A DNA stretch of 12,281 bases, from assembly GCA_023417885.1 (NCBI GenBank), contig JAEZED010000077.1, positions 1 to 12,281 of the forward strand. Direction: 5' to 3'. Source of the DNA: Planctomycetota bacterium. GTDB lineage: Bacteria > Planctomycetota > Phycisphaerae > Tepidisphaerales > Tepidisphaeraceae. Below, piece after piece: positions 6,740 through 12,281 of this stretch. Under the pieces are notes generated by a model. That model ran no database searches, had not been told where the DNA came from, and saw only the letters and a program-made list of their open reading frames with translations. Within the stretch, counting starts at the first letter, position 1. The number at the start of each line of letters is the position of its first letter. A program made the translations under genes and the position numbers.

Positions 6740-6997
6740 CTACAGGGCCTGGGCTTCCTCGTGTTCGCGGCGAATGAAGGCGACGACGGCGCTTTCGAGC
6801 CAGTACTTCTTCCCCTTGTCGCCGCGCTTGATCGGCTTCGGGAAATCGACGTCGGGGTTGGCGATGTACTGCTCGTGGAGCTGCGACCGGCCGATGCCTC
6901 CCAGGGCGATGCGCACCTGGGACTCGTCGATGAGCCGGTCGGCGAGCGGCGGGAGCTTGTTCTTGACGCTGCTGGTCTTCGTCTGGGTGTCGCTCAT
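6740..6997 (-). CDS. AlpA-family helix-turn-helix regulator / probable excisionase
   Basis: An 85-residue protein with the winged-helix pattern of AlpA/MerR-like phage regulators: LIDESQVRIALGGIGRSQLH (22-41) as the helix-turn-helix, then DFPKPIKRGDKGKKYWLESA and VVAFIRR (51-77), where the Pro-Lys-Pro wing and the Trp before Glu-Ser-Ala are typical. AlpA-type proteins activate integrase or act as recombination directionality factors, and this gene lies directly upstream of the integrase. The ATG at 6997 is chosen over an upstream in-frame ATG at 7030 because GGAGG (7008-7012) is 10 bases before it. It overlaps the stop codon of the peptidase gene (ATGA), so the two are probably translationally coupled. 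Confidence 0.85.
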   Translation of the reverse strand: MSDTQTKTSSVKNKLPPLADRLIDESQVRIALGGIGRSQLHEQYIANPDVDFPKPIKRGDKGKKYWLESAVVAFIRREHEEAQAL

Positions 6998-7683
6998 GGC
7001 TGCTGTACCTCCGTGGACCGAATCAGACATTGCGACCGCCGTCCGTGCTTCTCCAGATGCGCGGCGAGGCGGTCGGCGTGCTCAGCCAGGCGGCGAACGA
7101 AGAGGTCGTCGCGGTGCTCGTCGGAGCGCTCCACGAGCTCGACGCTGGTCAACGCGGCGCCCGTGTCGATGTCGATGTGCTGGGGCGGCGCCGCGCGGTG
7201 GTCGGCGTCCTGGAAGTGCGGAATGAACTGGAGCGGGCCCGGTCGCGACGTCACCTGGTTTCCCGGCGGGGCGCACGGGAAGATGCCTGCGACCCAGGAG
7301 ACGCCGAAATAACCGTCCTTACCGCCGGAGAGGTAGTCGTCGACGCTTCTCGGCGCTGGGTCTGCGGGGTCAAGAATCGTTCCGTCGGCGAGCATCACCA
7401 CCAGGTGCTCGACGCCACCCCGCGCGGCGAGCAGGTGGATCGGCGCCCACGGCTGCGGGGGCCACGCCGAACCCTCGCGCCCATAGATGCGCTGGACACT
7501 GAAGCCGGCGTAGGCGAGCAGCAGATCGCAGAGCGTGTAGGGAAGCCCATCGTTGTGGAGGTTTCGGCTGCCGAGCTCAGCCTTCACCTCGGCGTAGCTC
7601 TTTCCGCAGACCATTGCGATGCACGCAGCGACGCAGCCGCTGGCATCCTCCTGGCCAACCCAATGCACGGTTGCATCCTTCAT
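6994..7683 (-). CDS. C39-like (papain-fold) cysteine peptidase-like protein
   Basis: A 229-residue protein. The first about 135 residues match the C39-like peptidase fold: HWVGQEDASGCVAACIAMV (7-25) carries oxyanion Gln Q11 and nucleophile C17, then GGVEHLVVMLADGTILDPADP (89-109) carries H93 and D105, the His and Asp of the triad. The order and spacing Gln-Cys-His-Asp fit well. Bacteriocin-exporter C39 domains are fused to ABC transporters; here there is no transporter and no signal peptide, so it acts in the cytoplasm or is a non-proteolytic relative. Residues 140-229 form an uncharacterised, His- and charge-rich tail. The ATG at 7683 has AGGAGGG (7693-7699) 9 bases upstream and overlaps the stop of the preceding gene; its own stop overlaps the AlpA start. 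An in-frame open stretch runs further upstream to 7866 but has non-coding character. Confidence 0.7.
   Translation of the reverse strand: MKDATVHWVGQEDASGCVAACIAMVCGKSYAEVKAELGSRNLHNDGLPYTLCDLLLAYAGFSVQRIYGREGSAWPPQPWAPIHLLAARGGVEHLVVMLADGTILDPADPAPRSVDDYLSGGKDGYFGVSWVAGIFPCAPPGNQVTSRPGPLQFIPHFQDADHRAAPPQHIDIDTGAALTSVELVERSDEHRDDLFVRRLAEHADRLAAHLEKHGRRSQCLIRSTEVQQP
7008..7012 (-). promoter_or_regulatory. Shine-Dalgarno site of the AlpA-type gene
   Basis: GGAGG on the minus strand, 10 bases before the ATG at 6997 and inside the end of the peptidase gene. It fixes the start of the regulator. Confidence 0.7.
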
Positions 7684-7982
7684 CGCTTCCCACCCTCCTG
7701 GCTGCGGCTTTCGAGGAACCCGAACTGCTCCATGTGCCTCACCCACCGGCGCACCTCCGGCTCGAACGCTGCCGCGGCCGACGTGCCTGCCGCCTCGACG
7801 GCCTGGACAATGCGGCCGATCTTCGTGAGCAGCTCGACGTTGGGTCGCAGCGTCTCCGTGACACACGCGTGGCCGGGATCCGGCTCGGCGGCGCGAGGCT
7901 TCCGACGCGCGCCGTACGCGCTGGTCGCCGAAGGCTGGATGCCGCGCTGCACGCCAAAGGTTCTCGTGGTCGATCTGGACAT
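7680..7982 (-). CDS. Hypothetical protein, about 100 aa, coupled to the peptidase gene
   Basis: No family recognised. The C-terminal half looks folded and helical (LRPNVELLTKIGRIVQAVEA, then FEPEVRRWVRHMEQFGFLESR); the first 40 residues are basic, Ser/Arg/Pro-rich and probably disordered. The stop codon overlaps the peptidase ATG (ATGA), good evidence that the 3' end is real. The start is less certain: the ATG at 7982 has only a weak GAGAG 9 bases upstream, and an in-frame ATG at 8078, 11 bases after the previous stop, would add 32 basic residues. The overlap suggests it works with, or is needed in fixed proportion to, the peptidase. Confidence 0.55.
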   Translation of the reverse strand: MSRSTTRTFGVQRGIQPSATSAYGARRKPRAAEPDPGHACVTETLRPNVELLTKIGRIVQAVEAAGTSAAAAFEPEVRRWVRHMEQFGFLESRSQEGGKR

Positions 7983-8089
7983 TCCCGGTATCTCTCGTCG
8001 GGTGGTAGAAAGGGGAGCGGGTCGCGGTGTTTCAAGGGGCGTCTTCGGGGCCCGTCGGCGGATCTCCCGCCGCACCATGCCGCGCCCGC

Positions 8090-8380
8090 TCAGGGGGCGT
8101 CGTTCGTGATCTGGATCTCGGCGTCACGGCCGCTCAGCCCGCGGAAGAGCGCCTTCGCCCCGTCGTCGTAGCCTTCCTGGTATCCCTCGTGCCTGACCCG
8201 GAAGAGTTCATCGTCGTGCGACCGCTCCGCCGCGAAATCCCCGGCGAAAACGCACATCCCGCAGCACACGCCGACGCCGAGGCTCTTGAGAACCTTGCGC
8301 TTCGATGGGGCAGTGATGGCCACCACGAGGCCACCAGTGAAGGTGATCAGAACGAAGATGAGCCATTCGAACGGGGTCAT
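8090..8380 (-). CDS. Small membrane protein with two predicted helices, 96 aa
   Basis: Starts MTPFEWLIFVLITFTGGLVVAITA, a strong membrane helix over residues 4-23, then a short Lys/Arg loop (SKRKVLK) and a second hydrophobic segment SLGVGVCCGMCVFAGDFAA (about 33-51) with three cysteines. The remaining 45 residues are charged and probably cytoplasmic, with EGYQEGYDDGAKALF as a likely helix. The basic loop between the helices fits a hairpin with both ends outside by the positive-inside rule, but the topology is uncertain. The ATG at 8380 has GGAGA (8388-8392) 7 bases upstream. A role as holin or superinfection protein is possible from size and place only; nothing proves it. Confidence 0.65.
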   Translation of the reverse strand: MTPFEWLIFVLITFTGGLVVAITAPSKRKVLKSLGVGVCCGMCVFAGDFAAERSHDDELFRVRHEGYQEGYDDGAKALFRGLSGRDAEIQITNDAP

Positions 8381-8535
8381 GGGGTTATCTCCGAAGGTGA
8401 GCGGCCGGCGGTGTTTCATGGAGGCGGCATCGGGGCGGCGAGCATGAGCCAGCCGTGTGTCCTCCGAGAGGCGCTTTCCTGCCCGTGCGGGGTTCTCCCC
8501 CGCCACCAACCGCCTCCCGCTCATTGACTCGAAAG

Positions 8536-8569
8536 CCCGGCCGCCGCGGATCCCTCGGCGGCGGCCGGG
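8536..8569 (-). terminator. Strong hairpin after the DUF2303-like gene
   Basis: CCCGGCCGCCGC (8536-8547) and GCGGCGGCCGGG (8558-8569) form a perfect 12-bp stem with a 10-base loop, 18 bases after the stop codon at 8588. On the minus strand it is followed by CTTTCGAG, a short T-run. A second stem, CGGGGC/GCCCCG at 8571-8586, lies just before it. It probably ends or weakens the transcript arriving from the right and separates the two halves of the element's gene row. Confidence 0.55.
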
Positions 8570-8587
8570 GCGGGGCACGCGCCCCGT

Positions 8588-9427
8588 TTAAGGCTGGCCT
8601 CGGAAGACCGGGGGGAGGCCCTCGCCGCTGAGCGACTCGGCAACGGCGTCGATCGCCGCCTCCTGCGCCCGGCGGATCTCGCCAGGGAAGGGACGCAGGC
8701 GGAACTTCTGATCGAAGGCGAACACCTGGATCGCGCAGGCGACGAACTGGCGATGGTGGAAGTTCTCGAAGACCTGCACGTCCAGCGTGATCTCCTCCGG
8801 CACCGGAGAGCCTTCTCCGGTGACGGCCGCGTTGACCGTCTTGCCGAGCGTGGCGTTCGTGTGGTTCACGTCGCCGACGACGATCGAGCCCTCCTCGAAG
8901 CGCAGCTTGCGCAGGAGCTTGAGCAAGTGCCCGTCGTTGGGGAGGCAGCCGCGGAAGGTGATGCGCAGCTCGTCGATGAGCTCCTGCTGGCTCAACTTGC
9001 CGGGCGGGTTCATCAGCCACTCGAACGGCTCCGACACCGTCAGCGGGCACTTGGCCACCTGGCGGCGGTCGTCCAGGTCGAGGACCGTCACGACCTCCGA
9101 GTTGCCGACGAACGTCGCGGGCCGATCCCACCCGTGCGTGTTCACATCGACCGGGTTGTTGCCAGAGTCCTCCGCAGCCGCGGCCGCGACGGCCGCGGTG
9201 ACCGTTCCGACCTCCGACTTCAGGAACTCGCGCAGGGCGATCGGGTTCTCGAGCTCGTGGCTCTTGAAGTCCGGCTCCTGCCACTCGATGTCGAACGCGC
9301 CGTTCGGCTCGCGCAGGCCGAACCAGCCGTGATTGCCGGGAAGTTTCACGATCTGGACGTCCGCGGCCTTGCGCGCCAGATCGACGATGCTGCTGATGCT
9401 TCCGCTGTTGAGTGCTGGGTCGCTCAT
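8588..9427 (-). CDS. DUF2303-like (YfdQ-type) phage protein
   Basis: A 279-residue soluble protein. Its layout resembles the DUF2303 family known from prophages such as CPS-53 (YfdQ): an N-terminal part with VQIVKLPGNHGW, a stretch FVGNSEVVTVLDLDD (105-119) where the family has its Phe-Xaa-ValXaa-Leu-Asp segment, KLSQQELIDELR (144-155) matching the family's Met-Ser-Gln-Xaa-Glu-Phe helix, then PEEITLDVQVFEN and an end of the form PPVFRG. The family has no known reaction and is usually found among early or recombination-associated phage genes. The assignment is by eye and moderate. The ATG at 9427 has AGGGAGGG (9441-9448) 13 bases upstream, a somewhat long spacing. An Ala-rich run (TAAVAAAAAE) sits at 76-85. 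Confidence 0.6.
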   Translation of the reverse strand: MSDPALNSGSISSIVDLARKAADVQIVKLPGNHGWFGLREPNGAFDIEWQEPDFKSHELENPIALREFLKSEVGTVTAAVAAAAAEDSGNNPVDVNTHGWDRPATFVGNSEVVTVLDLDDRRQVAKCPLTVSEPFEWLMNPPGKLSQQELIDELRITFRGCLPNDGHLLKLLRKLRFEEGSIVVGDVNHTNATLGKTVNAAVTGEGSPVPEEITLDVQVFENFHHRQFVACAIQVFAFDQKFRLRPFPGEIRRAQEAAIDAVAESLSGEGLPPVFRGQP

Positions 9428-9511
9428 CTTGTTTGAATCGCCCTCCCTGGGCGCTTGTTCGGGTTGTGGGGATGTGAGGGGATACGGCGGCGGCGTCGCC
9501 GCGCGAGCGTG

Positions 9512-9892
9512 TTACTCGCGGTGCTTGCGCTCGCGCTCGATCGTGTCGTTGTCGTAGAGGCTGTCGCCGTCGGGATCGTCGGGCAGATCCGGGTGGAAGC
9601 TGGCCGAGCCGTCCTGGTGAGCCATGACGCGGTAGACGTTGGTCTTCTGCGCCGGAAAGCTGCTCTTGATGGTCGCCTGCACCGCGACGTAGTCGGAAGC
9701 GGTGCCCGTGCCGTCCTTCTCCATCTGCGGCGTGAAGGAGATGATCACGCTGATCTGCCGCGGCTTCTCGTAGCCGGGGTAGTCCTGGCAGCTCTTGATC
9801 GCCTGCTGCACCTTCTCGTTGAAGGCCTCGCTGAGCGCGTGGCCGGTCATCATGCCGAGCGTGTCGAGGGTGAGTTTGACTCTCTGGGCCAT
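9512..9892 (-). CDS. Hypothetical protein, 126 aa
   Basis: No family recognised. It opens MAQRVKLTLDTLGMMTGHAL, followed by a helix (EAFNEKVQQAIKSC), a beta segment (RQISVIISFTPQM), and a second beta pair (DYVAVQATIKSSFPAQKTNVY), then a very acidic tail with HPDLPDDPDGDSLYDNDT. This alternation suggests a small alpha/beta domain with a disordered acidic end. It lies 84 bases upstream of the DUF2303-like gene in the same orientation, and the two may be functionally linked. The ATG at 9892 is chosen because GGAGA (9897-9901) is 4 bases before it; an in-frame ATG 33 bases upstream has no such site. Confidence 0.7.
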   Translation of the reverse strand: MAQRVKLTLDTLGMMTGHALSEAFNEKVQQAIKSCQDYPGYEKPRQISVIISFTPQMEKDGTGTASDYVAVQATIKSSFPAQKTNVYRVMAHQDGSASFHPDLPDDPDGDSLYDNDTIERERKHRE

Positions 9893-9963
9893 CGGTTCTC
9901 CGTTCTCGATGCCGGGCCGCGGCACACCTTCGCGACGCCGTGTGTGGTGGTGGGGGTGGTGGT

Positions 9964-10065
9964 TCAGTTCTTGCAGGCGCCGAGCATCCCGCCGATCAGC
10001 AGTCCGCCGAGGGCGCCGAGCCAGATGCAGAGCGGGATGATCCAGAGGAGGTGGCTTGGGTTCAT
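9964..10065 (-). CDS. 33-residue single-helix membrane peptide
   Basis: After MNPSH comes one continuous hydrophobic stretch (LLWIIPLCIWLGALGGLLIG, residues 6-25) with a Gly-rich end GGMLGACKN. The ATG at 10065 has GGAGA (10072-10076) 6 bases upstream, and the next gene follows 71 bases later. The small size and lone helix fit phage or island micropeptides such as holin-like or regulatory membrane peptides, but no family is assigned. The in-frame open stretch upstream to 10359 has weaker third-position G/C bias and no domain, so I do not include it. Confidence 0.6.
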   Translation of the reverse strand: MNPSHLLWIIPLCIWLGALGGLLIGGMLGACKN

Positions 10066-10394
10066 GACGTGTCTCCGGTTGGGGGTCCTCATTGCCTTCC
10101 CACCCGGTCCGTGCCGCGCGGCGCGTCCGCCGCGCTGTGCACGGGCCGTCACATCCCCGCGGCCCGGCAGTTCGTACCTACCGGTTCGCGGTGCCCGCTG
10201 CGCTCCCGCACCACTACGCCTGGTGCGGCGGAGTCCCTTCCGAAACAGGGATCCTTCCTGCTGCCGCGCCGACGCCGCCGGGCGCTGCGGGTCTGGAATG
10301 TCGACACAGCCCGTCAAGGCCGTGCCGACCACGTACGGAGTTTCAAGGCTTGGTTTCACACGGACCCGGATCTGCCGAGGATGCGGCGGATGCT
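10066..10394. other. Non-coding stretch rich in short perfect hairpins
   Basis: I see no credible gene in these 329 bases. Three perfect stems occur within 113 bases: GCGCGGCG/CGCCGCGC (10116-10135, 4-base loop), CGGGCCG/CGGCCCG (10142-10166), and CCGCACCA/TGGTGCGG (10206-10228, 7-base loop). On the minus strand this would be a leader between the mini-ORF and the 33-residue peptide. It may be a structured RNA, an operator region or both; G/C-rich DNA makes chance stems common. Confidence 0.35.
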
Positions 10395-10397
10395 CAT
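10356..10397 (-). CDS. 13-codon mini-ORF behind a near-perfect ribosome site
   Basis: ATG at 10397 opens MSIRRILGRSGSV and stops at 10356. It is 8 bases behind the strongest ribosome site in the window. The stop overlaps a GTG (GTGA) that opens a longer frame to 9964, but that frame lacks coding character. It may be a leader peptide, a translational coupler or a gene remnant; real expression is uncertain. Confidence 0.35.
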   Translation of the reverse strand: MSIRRILGRSGSV

Positions 10398-10405
10398 GGG
10401 TCGAA

Positions 10406-10415
10406 TCACCTCCTC
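10406..10415 (-). promoter_or_regulatory. Near-perfect Shine-Dalgarno site
   Basis: GAGGAGGTGA on the minus strand complements nine to ten bases of the usual 16S rRNA 3' end. It lies 8 bases before the ATG at 10397. No other site in the window is as strong. Confidence 0.7.
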
Positions 10416-10525
10416 GCGGCTCGTGTCACTTCTCGGCCGGGCTCGGCCCCGGCGTGGCCGCCGTCGATCGCATCCGCGACGGCTCGGTCGCCCGCAGGGA
10501 GAGGCGGGCGCAACGCGACGGAGCG

Positions 10526-11104
10526 TCAGGCGACCGCCGGCTCCAGCTGGCGGGTGCTGATGGAGTCGAAGAGGCCGGCCCCGTCGCTCGACGGGGAAAC
10601 ACCGGCGCGCATCGACGCGCTCCGAAGTTGATCGGTGAGCTGATCCTGCACGTCGTCGGGGATGGCCCAGATCTGCTGGTACCCCCGGCACGGCATCGGC
10701 TCGGGCAGGCGCAGCGTCCAGGCGAAGGTCCAGCAGTACGGGCCGGTCGCATGCTCGTGGCCTCGCAGCCAGCGGTGCTGGGGCGCGAGCGACGACAGGG
10801 CCACGCCCGGGCTGTAACGCACGCATGCATCGACAAGCCCCACGCCCACGATCGCGCCGTAGTCCAGGGCGTCGAAGGCCTCGCCGCTCCCGGCGCTCCT
10901 GGCAAGCTGGCGCAGCTCCCACGGCGCGAGGCGCTTCATCCAGCCGTTCCCCTTGCCCGCATGGATGGCGATGAGCCCCAGCTCACGCGTGAACCAGGTG
11001 CGGTTCTCGGCGCGCTTCGGGCCGCTGCCGCGCACGCCCGCCTGCCGTGGCAGGAGGAGCTCGGCGTAGGGTTGCTGGATCGTCAGGGCTCGAGTCACTC
11101 GCAT
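10526..11104 (-). CDS. ASCH-domain protein
   Basis: A 192-residue protein whose first about 155 residues match the ASCH (PUA-like) fold. RALTIQQPYAELL (5-17), AENRTWFTRELGLIAIHAGK (32-51), DYGAIVGVGLVDACV (81-95) and the closing RGYQQIWAIPDD (140-151) are the family's recognisable strands. ASCH domains are thought to bind RNA or modified nucleotides and some act as ribonucleases or amidohydrolases; phages and mobile elements carry them often. The ENRTW and IHAGK motifs are intact. Residues 155-192 are a divergent tail. The ATG at 11104 has GGAG (11112-11115) 7 bases upstream; the frame is open further upstream to 11533, but that part is the shadow of the zinc-ribbon gene. Confidence 0.85.
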   Translation of the reverse strand: MRVTRALTIQQPYAELLLPRQAGVRGSGPKRAENRTWFTRELGLIAIHAGKGNGWMKRLAPWELRQLARSAGSGEAFDALDYGAIVGVGLVDACVRYSPGVALSSLAPQHRWLRGHEHATGPYCWTFAWTLRLPEPMPCRGYQQIWAIPDDVQDQLTDQLRSASMRAGVSPSSDGAGLFDSISTRQLEPAVA

Positions 11105-11154
11105 GGGACGGCTCCAGTCAGTCGAGGGCCAGCGAAGGAGGACTGCGCGGGGTC

Positions 11155-11439
11155 TCACCGGGCCGCAACGACGCGATCGCTCATTTCCTCGTGCTTGCGG
11201 CGCAGCGCCTCGAGGTCGGGATTGCCGTTCTCCAGGCGCACCGACTCGACGAGCGCGTCGGCGCCGAGGCCGACGTCGGCGTAGCTGTGCTGGAAGCCCG
11301 TGTCGCAGGATGGGCAGTAGAGGCGGAAGATCTTCGTGGCCTGCCCGCCAGCGCTGCGGGCGCTCCCGGCGCTGCGGCTGCGGCAGTGCCGCGGGATCAG
11401 GCTCGTGCAAATCGGGCAATGTTCCTGTTCGCAAATCAT
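11155..11439 (-). CDS. Zinc-ribbon protein, 94 aa (Ogr/Delta-like?)
   Basis: Two Cys pairs, CPIC (8-11) and CPSC (42-45), with further Cys at 3 and 19, predict a zinc ribbon. The second pair sits in FRLYCPSCDTGFQHSY, which resembles the second half of Ogr/Delta phage transcription activators, though the spacing is not checked. The C-terminal 35 residues are a charged helix (NPDLEALRRKHEEMSDRV), possibly a coiled coil. The ATG at 11439 has GGAG (11449-11452) 9 bases upstream. It lies 50 bases before the ASCH gene and 44 bases after the regulator gene in one minus-strand row, suggesting an early regulatory operon. Confidence 0.7.
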   Translation of the reverse strand: MICEQEHCPICTSLIPRHCRSRSAGSARSAGGQATKIFRLYCPSCDTGFQHSYADVGLGADALVESVRLENGNPDLEALRRKHEEMSDRVVAAR

Positions 11440-11483
11440 CAGTTACGACTCCGTTACAAATCCTCGGGTAATCTGGATCAGCC

Positions 11484-12029
11484 TCAGCGGCCGCGCCGCT
11501 CCTGGGCAGCGCGTTCGCGCTGAAGTACGGCAATGGCGATGTCGATGACGCGCCGCTTGGCGCGCAGGGTCTGGATCAGCTCGTCGATCGGTTGCAGGCG
11601 CACGAGCGCCGGGTGGCGACAGAGCATCCGGAGCTGACGCAGGGCGATCTCGCCGAGTGCTCCGGCCTCGAGTGCCGCGTCGAAGGCGTCGTCGAGGTCC
11701 TTGCGGCCGTCCTGGTTGAAATCCGTCTCTCCCGCCTGCGCCAGCTCGAGTCCCCCCGGGAGGAACAGATCCACCAGCTGCTCACGGATCGGCGCGGGCC
11801 AGCGGTGGAAGACCGCCAGCAGCTCGTTGAGCGTGGGCGAGCGGTCGCGGTTCACCTGGCCGCGGAGCGTGCTCTCGGGGAAGCCAAGGATCTCCGCGAG
11901 CCGAGACATGGGCCGATCGCCCGCGGCCCGCTCGACGAACTCGCCCCAGCACGACGGCGCTGCGGCATCGCCGCGACGCACGAGCGTGACAGGCTGGAAG
12001 TTGTCGCCGACGTCGGCGAAGGCAGGCAT
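11484..12029 (-). CDS. Helix-turn-helix regulator (phage CII-like) with an EF-hand-like loop
   Basis: A 181-residue protein. Residues about 41-75 form a helix-turn-helix (MSRLAEILGFPESTLRGQVN, then SPTLNELLAVFHRW), similar in layout to phage CII-family regulators. Behind it is DFNQDGRKDLDD (103-114), an exact DxNxDGxxDxxD calcium loop as in dockerins and EF-hands, followed by helices (AFDAALEAGALGEIALRQL) and a basic C-terminal helix (LIQTLRAKRRVIDIAIAVLQ). It is the most upstream complete gene of the minus-strand row and could be the element's master regulator. The ATG at 12029 has GGAG (12037-12040) 7 bases upstream. The CII assignment is from layout only. Confidence 0.7.
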   Translation of the reverse strand: MPAFADVGDNFQPVTLVRRGDAAAPSCWGEFVERAAGDRPMSRLAEILGFPESTLRGQVNRDRSPTLNELLAVFHRWPAPIREQLVDLFLPGGLELAQAGETDFNQDGRKDLDDAFDAALEAGALGEIALRQLRMLCRHPALVRLQPIDELIQTLRAKRRVIDIAIAVLQRERAAQERRGR

Positions 12030-12095
12030 GGGATTGCTCCAGATCGGCGGTGCGGGGGAAGTAGGCTTCCGATCGTGAACGTCGTGGTTCGAGCT

Positions 12096-12281
12096 CTACT
12101 CGCTCTCGGTTTCTGGGGTCGCGGCGCCGTCGGCGCTCCAATCCAACGGATGAGCGAATGGGGACACGGCCCCGATGGGCGCTATGCACTGGAAGAGTCG
12201 ATGGGCGGCATGGTCGGCGGCGCCGTGCCAGATGCGGGCGACGGCGCCCGGGGGCATCGCGGCGGCGAGTTGGCCCAGCCC
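12096..12281 (-). CDS. Possible 3' end of an upstream gene, truncated by window
   Basis: Reading in from the right edge, this frame stays open for 61 codons to a TAG at 12096, with about 80% G/C at third positions and a protein-like composition (LGQLAAAMPPGAVARIWHGA, then HRLFQCIAPIGAVSPFAHP). It has the same orientation as all other element genes and would end 66 bases before the regulator start. No family is recognised from this fragment. A competing + strand frame from GTG at 12075 is also open to the edge but has weaker third-position bias. Confidence 0.4.
   Translation of the reverse strand, partial: GLGQLAAAMPPGAVARIWHGAADHAAHRLFQCIAPIGAVSPFAHPLDWSADGAATPETESE

Larger units (their letters stand above)
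5340..12281. mobile_element. Integrated element at tRNA-Glu, right end outside window
   Basis: From the tRNA 3' end onward every supported gene is on the minus strand: tyrosine integrase, AlpA-type regulator, peptidase, small proteins, a phage DUF2303-like protein, ASCH, zinc-ribbon and helix-turn-helix regulator genes. This is the layout of a temperate phage early region or an integrative island beside its attachment site. Gene starts also change style here: most element genes have GGAG-type ribosome sites, unlike the chromosomal genes to the left. No structural phage gene, relaxase or replication gene is seen in the roughly 6.9 kb present, so the element class cannot be decided. No second copy of the tRNA 3' end is found to the right, so the element continues past the edge. 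Confidence 0.8.

Noticed and set aside
7030..8109. Plus-strand open frame of 359 codons
   Set aside because: Antisense to the peptidase gene, whose catalytic motifs and coupled start and stop are clear.
10356..10922. Minus-strand open frame of 188 codons overlapping the ASCH gene
   Set aside because: Out of frame with the ASCH domain and Arg/Pro/Ala-rich; only its last 13 codons have a start signal of their own.
9455..11284. Plus-strand open frame of 609 codons across the element
   Set aside because: It crosses five minus-strand genes that have ribosome sites or recognisable domains, and its product is low-complexity.
12084..12105. Possible second attachment site (GGTTCGA and TACTCGCTC shared with the tRNA junction)
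   Set aside because: The two shared blocks are spaced differently (4 versus 15 bases apart) and the T-stem does not pair, so this is not a copy of the tRNA 3' end.
1..12281. CRISPR arrays, insertion sequences and rRNA
   Set aside because: No regularly spaced repeats, transposase motifs or rRNA segments were seen on either strand.

Overview
The window is GC-rich DNA from what is most likely a planctomycete of the Phycisphaerae type. That is an inference from gene content and from promoter elements sitting directly in front of start codons; there is no rRNA or taxonomic marker to prove it. It splits at a tRNA-Glu gene into a chromosomal half (about 1-5364) and an integrated mobile element (about 5340 to the right edge).

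Chromosomal half, all on the + strand: the 3' part of a family 2 glycoside hydrolase with a Cys in place of the usual Asn before its acid/base Glu; an unrecognised 290-residue protein; a small Trm112-like protein that has lost most zinc cysteines; a DUF3891 protein with HD-like His/Asp positions; a small lipoprotein; and a MogA/MoaB-family molybdopterin protein whose start overlaps the lipoprotein stop. Four of these genes have a TANNNT hexamer 6-7 nt before the start codon and no Shine-Dalgarno sequence, the signature of leaderless mRNAs. A tRNA-Glu(CTC) with its own promoter closes this half.

Mobile element: a tyrosine integrase gene runs on the minus strand into the tRNA, so its last 17 codons are antisense tRNA sequence. 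Behind it, all on the minus strand, lie an AlpA-type regulator or excisionase, a C39-like papain-fold cysteine peptidase, a small protein, a two-helix membrane protein, a phage DUF2303-like protein, another small protein, a 33-residue membrane peptide, a structured non-coding stretch with a 13-codon mini-ORF, an ASCH-domain protein, a zinc-ribbon protein, and a helix-turn-helix regulator carrying an EF-hand/dockerin-like loop. Most of these genes have clear GGAG-type ribosome binding sites, and the peptidase genes are coupled by ATGA overlaps. No capsid, tail, terminase or replication gene is present, and the far attachment site is outside the window, so prophage, satellite and integrative island remain open.

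The most interesting points are the switch from leaderless to Shine-Dalgarno starts at the tRNA boundary, the integrase whose 3' end also holds a + strand terminator for the tRNA, the peptidase locked into the xis-int operon, the possible calcium loop in the regulator, and the strong ribosome site feeding a 13-codon ORF before a hairpin-rich stretch.
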